A DNA stretch of 64,000 bases from positions 248,001 to 312,000 of the forward strand of contig NZ_ATYJ01000014.1 of assembly GCF_000427625.1 (NCBI RefSeq). Direction: 5' to 3'. The translations under genes and the position numbers were made by a program. The stretch's first letter is position 1; each line of letters begins with the position of its first letter. This document shows, in pieces, positions 57,196 to 64,000 of this stretch. This DNA is from Methylobacter luteus IMV-B-3098. Lineage in GTDB: Bacteria > Pseudomonadota > Gammaproteobacteria > Methylococcales > Methylomonadaceae. Below the pieces are notes generated by a model. That model was given only the letters and a program-made list of their open reading frames with translations. It searched no databases and had not been told where the DNA came from.

Positions 57196-57218
57196 ACTAC
57201 CGTAAAAATCACTGTAGT
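57196..57218. promoter_or_regulatory. Putative integrase arm-type sites, right end
   Basis: ACTACCGTA (57196-57204, inverted form TACGGTAGT) and CACTGTAGT (57210-57218) resemble the TACTGTAGT pair at the left end. They sit between the integrase start and the right attachment repeat and may overlap the int promoter. Confidence 0.4.
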
Positions 57219-57281
57219 CGATGGTTTTAGTACACAGTTACTAAGGCTTGATGTCCTTCTAAGCCCTTGACTTGCTTGAGT

Positions 57282-57332
57282 TTTGTTGGTGGGTCGTGAG
57301 CGATTCGAACGCTCGACCATCGCATTAAAAGT
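57282..57332 (-). repeat. attR: Island attachment site, right: 3' part of a tRNA-Lys(TTT) gene
   Basis: It matches 23572-23622 in 48 of 51 bases. On the minus strand the anticodon stem-loop CGCA-CTTTTAA-TGCG is well paired here. The T-arm is GAGCG-TTCGAAT-CGCTC and the end is ACCA. The D-arm and 5' acceptor strand are missing, so this is not a tRNA gene. Confidence 0.85.
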
Positions 57333-57475
57333 GCGTTGATTTCATCAGTAGCAATTTCTTGTTCAGGGAAATTAGTGTCGACAACTTATTATCTCTTTCT
57401 GTAACCCAAAACCTGCTCTCTTTGCTTATTCCGAATTCAGGGCAACTCACAAGCCTGCTTCCTGATTTGCTCTCT

Positions 57476-58093
57476 TCAGTAATTCGGATAATGCGTGACC
57501 GCCAGGCTGATTAATATGCTGGCAAAAATAAACGCTGTCGGTATGATCGACAAGGGGATGGGCAGCGGACAGACAAGCCACAGGATCAGGAAGCCACCCA
57601 ATGCCAGCAGCATATGCGCCGAGGTATTGTAAAGCGGAGGGAACGGTGGACTGAAGGTTTCGGCTTTCAACCGACGCCCCAGCAGACCGGCCACAAAGCC
57701 CATGGCAATAGGCGCCAGAAACCAAATCCCATACTGTGAAATGATGACTATGCGCAGCGCCAGGTTATAGGCTTGCAGTTTGACGGAAGCCGCCCAATCG
57801 CCGGGAATATCCGCGATGGCCTCACCGATGTGGTCGCCGCTCCGCCTGAATTTGTCGGAATCGTCCCCTTTGTCTCTGAACTCATTTACCACTTTCGCTA
57901 TCAAGGCCAGGTTGTCCCGGTAGAATGCGATTAGCTCATGATCGAGCGCACCTTTGTTGCCAAAGGTGGCGACAGCCTCTTGATAATCTCTCTGGATATG
58001 GGTCGATATGGTTTGGGGACTTAACAGCATGGGCAAAACCAAGGGCGTGAAAAACATGATCATCAGCCAAATGAGAAAATGCTTGCCGATCAT
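57476..58093 (-). CDS. DUF4400-type integral membrane protein of the conjugative element
   Basis: This encodes a 205-residue protein with membrane segments at about 5-25, 120-140 and 155-195 and a periplasmic middle (QRDYQEAVATFGNKGALDHELIAFYRDNLALIAKVVNEF). It has the character of the DUF4400/integrating-element membrane family found directly after traD in SXT-like, gonococcal-island and related ICEs. It probably works with the coupling protein. The start is 3 bases after the stop of the preceding gene, in the traI-traD operon. Confidence 0.75.
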   Translation of the reverse strand: MIGKHFLIWLMIMFFTPLVLPMLLSPQTISTHIQRDYQEAVATFGNKGALDHELIAFYRDNLALIAKVVNEFRDKGDDSDKFRRSGDHIGEAIADIPGDWAASVKLQAYNLALRIVIISQYGIWFLAPIAMGFVAGLLGRRLKAETFSPPFPPLYNTSAHMLLALGGFLILWLVCPLPIPLSIIPTAFIFASILISLAVTHYPNY

Positions 58094-58096
58094 GCC

Positions 58097-58645
58097 TTAA
58101 ATCAATCCCGCCAGCTTGAGTTCGCTCATGGTAAACACCCGTGACGCGCATAACACCTTGGCCACCGGACTCTTGAACGCCGCCTGCGGCTTTTCGATCC
58201 AGTTCAATTCCTCGCTCATGGACGAATTCACAATCCCATCAAGATAGCCATGGGTGATGACGTCATGAGGAGTCCATGACCCTCTAACCTTCATCATGAG
58301 CGTTAACGCCAGGCAATGGACCAGTTCTTCGGACACCCGGCCAATAAAGGCTTTTTGCTCGGCGAGATCGTCATTGTTTTTCAGGATCGCTTTTTCGGCA
58401 TCGATCAATCCACTGGCTAAACAATTAACCAGCAGGCTTTCGCCTTCTTTTCTCGGATCCGGGTAATGCAACGTCAGCAACGACGTCAGTCGCTGCGAGG
58501 ATTCGCGCAGATTAGGCCAACGGGCGAACAGTTCCTGCGCGGCATAATTCAAACGGGTGTTTTTGCAGGCTTTCTTCAATTCCATCGGCGCCGACAAAAT
58601 GGGCGCCTCACGTCTTAAATAATGTACGTTTTTTGGGTCTGTCAT
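58097..58645 (-). CDS. Hypothetical protein between traD and the DUF4400 gene
   Basis: This encodes a 182-residue soluble helical protein (MTDPKNVHYLRREAPILSAPMELKKACKNTRLNYAAQELFARW...). The ATG at 58645 has AGGAAA in front and follows the traD stop by 7 bases. A longer frame to 58771 would overlap traD and is unlikely. No motif is recognised. Position suggests an accessory transfer role. Confidence 0.65.
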   Translation of the reverse strand: MTDPKNVHYLRREAPILSAPMELKKACKNTRLNYAAQELFARWPNLRESSQRLTSLLTLHYPDPRKEGESLLVNCLASGLIDAEKAILKNNDDLAEQKAFIGRVSEELVHCLALTLMMKVRGSWTPHDVITHGYLDGIVNSSMSEELNWIEKPQAAFKSPVAKVLCASRVFTMSELKLAGLI

Positions 58646-58652
58646 GAGTTTC

Positions 58653-60473
58653 CTAGTGAGTGATAATGGGCAGCCGTCCCTTGATGACTCGGCCGCCGGC
58701 GATGGATGCGATGTAATGAAAATTCGGCAAATGCCCCAGCAAGTGTTGGGGGAACAGCTCGTGATCCCCATAAATCAACGACTGGCCGCTATTGCCGGAG
58801 TAATTGATAATGTTCTCGGCGGAATTAACCGCGTTGGAAATATTTTGTTGTACGGTCTTGATCCAGGTCTGCCCGAAGGCCTCGACCACGAATTTTTGGG
58901 TTTCGCCATCCTTGATGCGGAAAGTGATCAGGTTGTTGCAGTTACCGACTATCTGCCTGGCGCGCGCTTCATCGCCCAGCCTGGCGATGATATCCGGCAA
59001 GGTCTGGGTCGCCATGACCACCTGGAATCCGGCGCCGCGGCCTTTGTTGAGAATCTGGATAAACGGCAGGTTGACCACCTCGGCCGCCTCGTCGACAAAC
59101 ATCGAGATGCGCCCGGGCTTATTGCCGCTGTTGTAAATCATCCCGGCGACCGAGGCGAAGTCAGCCAGCACAATCGAGCCGATGGCCGATGACACGATAG
59201 AGTCCGACAAGGAATCCAGGCCCACGTACAGGACGTGGTTACCTGAAATGATCGTCGACGTGTCCATGATAGGCCGGGGATCGTTAGCATCTTCCTCATC
59301 CGGTGACAGCAGGCCGCCCAGTTCCCCCGAGGTCAGCATGTTCAAGACCGGAATCAATGACGCAATCATTTTGGAAAAGTGCATGCGGTTGTGTTCGACC
59401 AGCGACAGCAACCCATCGATGCCCTCCGACCCTTTCGGGCCATTGCTCCAGGTTGCCCGGTACCATTCGATGATGGCCAGCCAATCCGGATTGGCAATGG
59501 TCTCCATTTTCTTGGCTTTCCCGCCCCGCGCTTTGGTAAAGAACGGTTCCGCGCTGATTTTCCATTCCGGATCCGTGCGCTCGGCGTGCGCCTCTATGGC
59601 TTTGACCAGGAGCGATTCAGCGCCGCCTTCGATAAAATAGCGCAATTGCTTGATCGACGGCCGTTTGCCGGTTTCGATGAGGCCTTGCGCGACCAGATTT
59701 AATGTCCGGAACGCAAACGCCGTGAAGGCATCAGAGCCGCCGGTCTGCGACGGCATCAAGGCCGCGATGCGTGAGGCAAGCTCGGTCGCTCGGGTGAAAT
59801 TGCGCATAGTATCGAGGCGGATCGAGGAGCGGGGAAACGCCGGATGGAAAAACAGATAGGCAGTGGTACGGCCGGCTCTTTTGCACTCGAGTTCCATGCG
59901 GTCGCGCAGTTCCTTGTCCCCCTTCGGGTCGATGACGATCACGATGTCGCCCCGGTGAATGGCTTGGGTTATCATCACCTCGAACGCGCGCGTTTTTCCT
60001 GCCCCCGTCGTCCCGAACACGATCGTGTGCCCTTCCAGGGATTTAAGGGGTATCAGAACCTCTTCTTCCTTGCCCTTATTCAAGCCATGAATCCAGGGGC
60101 CGCCCGGGTGTTCCTGATCGTGACTCATCTTCGCACCGGACAGCATGTAATCGACCGCCCGCTGCGTATGCGTAGGCGTCCAGTCAAAGCCCCAGCCAAA
60201 CCACATCTTTTCCGGCTTGGCCAGATTCAGCAGCGCAGCGACTTCCAAAAAGGTCAGCATTTCACCGAGTTTGCCCCGCCCTATCAGGCTCATCCCGTTT
60301 ACCGCCGACCGCAGTGCCATCGCTGCAAATATGCCGCTGGCGGTCAACAGGGAGCTGGCGCCAGGCAGTATCAAATAGCCTGCCAAGGTAACGGCCACCG
60401 CTATGAACCAGGTGCCGGCGATATAAAACTCGTAAGGCTTCCGGATATAAGGATCAAAATTATCGCTGGCCAT
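58653..60473 (-). CDS. traD: TraD-like type IV coupling protein
   Basis: This encodes a 606-residue protein with two N-terminal membrane segments (about 17-36 and 41-58), a Walker A VFGTTGAGKT (152-161) and a Walker B ISMFVDEAAEV, followed by the VMATQTLPDI motif of the VirD4/TraD family. It couples the relaxase-bound DNA to the secretion channel as a hexameric ATPase at the inner membrane. Its start overlaps the traI stop by 14 bases. The length matches the TraD of MobH-type ICEs. Confidence 0.92.
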   Translation of the reverse strand: MASDNFDPYIRKPYEFYIAGTWFIAVAVTLAGYLILPGASSLLTASGIFAAMALRSAVNGMSLIGRGKLGEMLTFLEVAALLNLAKPEKMWFGWGFDWTPTHTQRAVDYMLSGAKMSHDQEHPGGPWIHGLNKGKEEEVLIPLKSLEGHTIVFGTTGAGKTRAFEVMITQAIHRGDIVIVIDPKGDKELRDRMELECKRAGRTTAYLFFHPAFPRSSIRLDTMRNFTRATELASRIAALMPSQTGGSDAFTAFAFRTLNLVAQGLIETGKRPSIKQLRYFIEGGAESLLVKAIEAHAERTDPEWKISAEPFFTKARGGKAKKMETIANPDWLAIIEWYRATWSNGPKGSEGIDGLLSLVEHNRMHFSKMIASLIPVLNMLTSGELGGLLSPDEEDANDPRPIMDTSTIISGNHVLYVGLDSLSDSIVSSAIGSIVLADFASVAGMIYNSGNKPGRISMFVDEAAEVVNLPFIQILNKGRGAGFQVVMATQTLPDIIARLGDEARARQIVGNCNNLITFRIKDGETQKFVVEAFGQTWIKTVQQNISNAVNSAENIINYSGNSGQSLIYGDHELFPQHLLGHLPNFHYIASIAGGRVIKGRLPIITH

Positions 60474-62934
60474 TTATCAGATCCGCCTTGACCAGGAAAT
60501 AACGGGATTTGCCTGTGCCATCCAGCCCTGTCTCATAGCCGTCTATTAATTCAAGCAGGCCTGCTTCCCTTAATACCGCCATACACTCCTTCAGTTCCAG
60601 CTTGGTGTTTTTTAGTCCTATCGCGGCTACTTGGGTGATGCCGCCGGGTCGGGCGTCAAGGTACTCGACCGGCAGTTTTTTCAGCCGGTTTATGATCAGG
60701 TTGGCCCTCCCGGATTGATCGCCACGGCTCTTTTGGGGCGTGTTGCCGAACAAATTCTCCACCCCCAAAGCGTCATGACGTTGGGACGCTTCTTGTGGTT
60801 TTACCGGGTCGGTTTTAGACGCTTTTGAGGAGGAGCCGATTAATGCGCCCAACAGATCCTCATGATCACCGGTGTTATTTTTGCCAGCCTGAACGATCTC
60901 GCCGACCTGTGTTTGGGCTGGCTTTTTGGCTTTCGTATTTTTTCCTGACTGTCTATGGTCATTGTGCTTGGGGGGCTTTCTTTCCTGTACGACTTCAGCT
61001 ACATCTGGCTTTACAGGTTCAGGAGTCTCATCGGCTTTTGTCGATACGGAAGACTGGGCAGCTGCTGGCTGAGACAATAAAGCGGCCGCATCAGGCGTTT
61101 CTCCTTGCGGTTCGGGCATCGAGTGCGCCTGCAGGTCGATTTCAGGTTCGAGCGTCTCTGCTGATGAGTCTTGGGATTGGCTTTGATCAGCCAAGCCACT
61201 CTCTACCGAATCTTGCGCGCTAGTCGCTTCAGAGGGAAAATCACGGTAATCGATCGCTTCGCTCTGGTAGTCGGACGCATAATCCGCATCGTACAAGTTC
61301 ACCGCCGATGGATCGGTTTCATCATTGAACAGCGCCTCAAGATCGGGATCTTCTTCACGGACAGGCGGCGGCAGCTCTTCTTTTTGCTCGACGGCTGGCG
61401 CTTCAGGTTTTCCAAACAGAATATTGAGATCGATCTCTTCTGTGCTTTGAACCGACGATTCCGTAACGGATTTTGTCGTGACGTTCGTATCATAATCGGC
61501 ATCCGGGTCATACTCATCGTATGAATCCAGCGTGCTTGCTGTGCCTTGCGTCGGCATTATGCCATGAGAATCGCTGGCTGCATGATCCTGGCTTGGCGCC
61601 GCTACAGCCGGTGATGTCTGCGATGATCCCGCGGTTGGCTTGCTGGCCGATCCGTTACCCGCCAGATCCTCATCATCGCCCTCCTCCTCTTCCATCTCGA
61701 CGATCAGGTTGTCTTCGATCGGTTTATGCTGGTCTTTGACGAACAGAATTTCATAGCGGGCCAGCTTAAGTGCCTCCAGATGTTTCTTTTCGGCGCTTTC
61801 GGCGACCGGTATCGCGATATCGAACAGATAGCTTCCCAGGGCGTTTGCGACAATGATGCCGGCATCGAGCATGATTTCGGCCAGAATTTCCTGCGTGCTG
61901 GGAATGAACGGGCTTTCTGCTGCCTTGAGTTCATGCTGCATATCGTTTGCGGCCAGCGGCCAGACGAGAAAAACACCGTCTAGGCCGTGCCATATCCGGC
62001 CGTTTTCTTCGTTAGACACCCAGCGTTTCTTCTGCACCAGATGCCGCATGGCATCGATCAGCCAAGGCTCAAGATGCATGCCGGCCAACGGTTTGCCATA
62101 GCGGTCCGCATAGCTCCACGCGTCACGCTCCATGAGTTTGTATTTGACCTTATCGTTGATCCTGGCCAGCGGGTTGTTGAAGTTTTGCTGCTCGCACAAG
62201 GCCGAAAACAGCGTGGTGTAAATCGCTTTCTCACCCTTCGCCAGAATTTCCACTTGCTCAGTCTTGATCGCCTTGCCGGCCAGCGTGAAGATCATCGAGC
62301 TGCTTTCCGTATTGCTCCAGCGGATCTGGTAGCGTTTTAAATTGTTGCGCTGCAGCCATTCATATAGCGATTCGATACCCGGATGCCAGTCAATGCCACG
62401 CTCGTCAGAGTAGACGGCTATTTTCGAGACGGTCGTGATCGCCTCACTGAACAAGCCCGTCAGAAACGCCGCATGCGCCCAGAGCGATTCCTCCTCTTTT
62501 CGGATCTCAGGCGTTGCTCGGGTCAGGATGCGCCGCTCCGCATAGCGGATGGAAAACAAAGCCACCTCCAGGCAAAATGTGAACAAGCCGCCCGGCAGCT
62601 TGAAATGATTTTTTTCCGATGCCGGCAGCAAGTGCGTCATTTCGGCCAGGTGCCGTATTGGCGCCATGATTTTGGCGTTCACTTCCGCTTTGTTATGCGG
62701 TCCTGACAGCCCTCTGGCCAGGATGATCTGATTGATCATGTCCTCATTTTTCTGTATCAGAAGCTCGACAGGAATAACCGGCAAACCTTGCGGAAAGCCG
62801 GGCAAGCGGTGAAAATACTCATCAAAAAGTGGCTTGCTGGTGGCTTCAAAATCTTTTTCCAGGCTCAGCGCACTTTTCGGCTGAGACTTCTTTCTGAAGA
62901 GCGAAGTTGTGAGAGAGGCGATTTTTTTACGCAT
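60460..62934 (-). CDS. traI: TraI-like protein of the MobH relaxase family
   Basis: This encodes an 824-residue protein. Residues about 50-400 match the TraI_2 pattern: IPVELLIQKNEDMINQI, HLLPASEKNHFKLPGGLFTFCLEVA, WAHAAFLTGLFSEA, RYQIRWSNT, WHGLDGVFLVWP. An acidic, Pro/Ser-rich linker (about 420-690) follows, then a winged-helix TraI_2_C-like domain (about 710-824, ending in GTGKSRYFLVKADLINGQR). In MobH relaxases the conserved His cluster and HD motif are thought to act in nicking. Here those places read NHF (109-111) and FSEA (162-165), so activity is uncertain. The gene overlaps traD. Confidence 0.82.
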   Translation of the reverse strand: MRKKIASLTTSLFRKKSQPKSALSLEKDFEATSKPLFDEYFHRLPGFPQGLPVIPVELLIQKNEDMINQIILARGLSGPHNKAEVNAKIMAPIRHLAEMTHLLPASEKNHFKLPGGLFTFCLEVALFSIRYAERRILTRATPEIRKEEESLWAHAAFLTGLFSEAITTVSKIAVYSDERGIDWHPGIESLYEWLQRNNLKRYQIRWSNTESSSMIFTLAGKAIKTEQVEILAKGEKAIYTTLFSALCEQQNFNNPLARINDKVKYKLMERDAWSYADRYGKPLAGMHLEPWLIDAMRHLVQKKRWVSNEENGRIWHGLDGVFLVWPLAANDMQHELKAAESPFIPSTQEILAEIMLDAGIIVANALGSYLFDIAIPVAESAEKKHLEALKLARYEILFVKDQHKPIEDNLIVEMEEEEGDDEDLAGNGSASKPTAGSSQTSPAVAAPSQDHAASDSHGIMPTQGTASTLDSYDEYDPDADYDTNVTTKSVTESSVQSTEEIDLNILFGKPEAPAVEQKEELPPPVREEDPDLEALFNDETDPSAVNLYDADYASDYQSEAIDYRDFPSEATSAQDSVESGLADQSQSQDSSAETLEPEIDLQAHSMPEPQGETPDAAALLSQPAAAQSSVSTKADETPEPVKPDVAEVVQERKPPKHNDHRQSGKNTKAKKPAQTQVGEIVQAGKNNTGDHEDLLGALIGSSSKASKTDPVKPQEASQRHDALGVENLFGNTPQKSRGDQSGRANLIINRLKKLPVEYLDARPGGITQVAAIGLKNTKLELKECMAVLREAGLLELIDGYETGLDGTGKSRYFLVKADLINGQR

Positions 62935-62940
62935 GCAATG

Positions 62941-63642
62941 TTAACCGCGCTGTCTGGTATACTGATCGATCAGTTGCTGGATGCGGCGGCGCATGTGAGC
63001 CGGGTTATGCATGTTTCTTAGTTCGATATCGACCGTGCCGTTGGTTCCTGCCGAGTCAAGATGCACGGTGCCGATACCGAGCAGCCGGTCCAAAACGCTC
63101 TGCTCCACGCCCACCGTTTTAATATCATTAAAGCGAATCTGTACATGGGATTGCGCGATAATCCCTTTCTTCAGCATGACGCCGTCATGGTCGAAAACCA
63201 TTTTCACGGCAAAGTAGCTGTAGATGAAACGCAGCCCATAGAGGGTTAACGCAAGGCCGGCAAACACATATATCGTCCCCAGGTCTTTTAAGTCCATCCA
63301 GTCGGGTATGTTCTGAATGTTGAGCAGATCAAATAGCCAGCCAGTGACTTTAAAGGGGTAAGCCATTAGCAGGGCGCCTGCCGCTATTTCCAGATAATGC
63401 GGAACGAATCCCCTGAACGCCTGGCGGTATTCCGTTACTTCGGGTCTTTGCCTGTCAGCCAGTGCTGGCTGCGGTTGAGCCGCTTGCGTCCTGCTCCGTC
63501 GGGTCGTGAAACCCAGATGACTATCCGACATGACGGTATACGCCGAGCCAGTCTCGCGATACAGCAGCTCGCACATGGCCTGGGCATCGTCGAAGCGCGC
63601 AAAAGAATTTGCGGCAAGGTCAATGGGGCTTGTTGTTCTCAT
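62941..63642 (-). CDS. Membrane protein with bacterial PH (YdbS/YdbT-like) domain
   Basis: This encodes a 233-residue protein. A polar N-terminus is followed by two membrane segments (about 100-120 and 137-160). The C-terminal bacterial PH domain (about 155-215) carries VMLKKGIIAQSHVQIRFNDIKTVGVEQSVLDRLLGIGTVHLDSAG, the usual signature. The last residues are a basic helix. It lies 6 bases upstream of traI in the same operon and overlaps the preceding gene by 23 bases. Association with conjugation is by position. Confidence 0.78.
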   Translation of the reverse strand: MRTTSPIDLAANSFARFDDAQAMCELLYRETGSAYTVMSDSHLGFTTRRSRTQAAQPQPALADRQRPEVTEYRQAFRGFVPHYLEIAAGALLMAYPFKVTGWLFDLLNIQNIPDWMDLKDLGTIYVFAGLALTLYGLRFIYSYFAVKMVFDHDGVMLKKGIIAQSHVQIRFNDIKTVGVEQSVLDRLLGIGTVHLDSAGTNGTVDIELRNMHNPAHMRRRIQQLIDQYTRQRG

Positions 63643-63901
63643 AGATTGCTATTGCCTTTTGTCTAAGTTGTTGGAGATAAGGTCCTGTGTAATCAATGTC
63701 GAGCCAAGACAGCCACAACCAGAGCGTGGTGTCCTCCGGCGGTGCCGTAAAAAATCGCAAGGCTCTGTCGCGGATATGCCGATCGGGCGATCGCAGATCC
63801 GACTGGGCAGTGGAAATGACCGAAAAAGCCAGGGTTTTGTAGAGTGCGATTTCCTGAGCGTACATTGAGGCGCTGTGAGTTCCTGATTGGCTGTTTGTCA
63901 T
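63620..63901 (-). CDS. Small hypothetical protein upstream of the PH-domain gene
   Basis: This encodes a 93-residue soluble helical protein (IALYKTLAFSVISTAQSDLRSPDRHIRDRALRFFTAPPEDTTLWLWLSWLDIDYTG). Start and stop both overlap neighbouring genes (ATGA at the start), consistent with a tight operon. Similar small proteins accompany transfer genes in related elements, but I do not recognise the family with confidence. Confidence 0.65.
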   Translation of the reverse strand: MTNSQSGTHSASMYAQEIALYKTLAFSVISTAQSDLRSPDRHIRDRALRFFTAPPEDTTLWLWLSWLDIDYTGPYLQQLRQKAIAIYENNKPH

Positions 63902-64000
63902 TGTTCTTTCGGCACCCTGACCATGGTGAATTTGGAGCGAGTATCGCCTTTGTTGCTCATCTGCACGCCGATCACATGGAAAGGCCTGATGTACTGCATC
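63898..64000 (-). CDS. C-terminal end of an upstream transfer-operon gene (cut by the window edge)
   Basis: The frame that stops with TGA at 63898-63900 reads back to the window edge without interruption and ends ...GVQMSNKGDTRSKFTMVRVPKEQ. The stop overlaps the next start. An ATG exists at 63999, so a very short protein is possible, but a longer gene extending to the right is more likely. Product unknown. Confidence 0.5.
   Translation of the reverse strand, partial: MQYIRPFHVIGVQMSNKGDTRSKFTMVRVPKEQ

Noticed and set aside
57333-57475. Search for a 5' tRNA half or second integrase next to the right attachment site
   Set aside because: Nothing resembling either was found in this short gap.

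Overview
The window reads as gammaproteobacterial mobile DNA. A mating-pair-formation backbone of the F/SXT/gonococcal-island type has a second, independent genomic island inserted in it. Genus cannot be fixed from sequence alone. The backbone is moderately GC-rich and well ordered. The island is AT-richer, with long non-coding gaps and several IS elements. Whether the backbone is an ICE or a plasmid is undecided, because no origin of replication, oriT or chromosomal flank is visible.

Layout. (1) 1-21.1 kb is mostly minus strand and holds the type IV secretion genes. In transcription order these are a small membrane protein, TerD-like, TrbI, S26 peptidase, a TrbC-TraW fusion, TraU and TraN; then transglycosylase, OmpA-like lipoprotein, TraL, TraE, TraK, TraB, DsbC, TraV, TraA pilin; then TraC, which runs off the left edge. 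(2) 8.39-12.75 kb is a foreign segment inside that block, carrying a haem-c-motif protein, a RelA/SpoT-domain protein and a GNAT/DUF1778 toxin-antitoxin pair. It is flanked by about 525-bp direct repeats, each with one broken gene, as a single-crossover (Campbell) integration of a circle would leave. (3) 21.5-23.5 kb, plus strand, holds two consecutive FlhD/FlhC-type activator pairs. The second FlhD-like protein appears fused to a STAS-like domain. (4) 23.57-57.33 kb is a 33.7-kb island bounded by 51-bp direct repeats equal to the 3' part of a tRNA-Lys gene. It carries a tyrosine integrase, an AlpA-like protein, a type I restriction-modification operon with an extra gene, a large NACHT/STAND-like ATPase with a C-terminal nuclease motif, an HD plus Hsp90-like ATPase gene split by an IS, a SLATT-like membrane protein, a giant TPR protein, and IS21, IS630 and IS1595 elements. 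(5) 57.5-64 kb is backbone again, minus strand: DUF4400-like membrane protein, a hypothetical, TraD coupling protein, a MobH-type TraI, a PH-domain membrane protein and small genes.

How it fits together. TraI and TraD should process and deliver the DNA, and the Tra/Trb genes build the pilus and channel. The FlhDC-like proteins are probably the master activators, as SetCD and AcaCD are in SXT and IncC elements. A conserved element of about 40 bp occurs four times, three of them next to intact backbone transcription units, and is the best candidate operator. The island looks like a defence island riding on the conjugative element. Some of its genes are broken by recent IS insertions whose ends and target duplications can still be read exactly.
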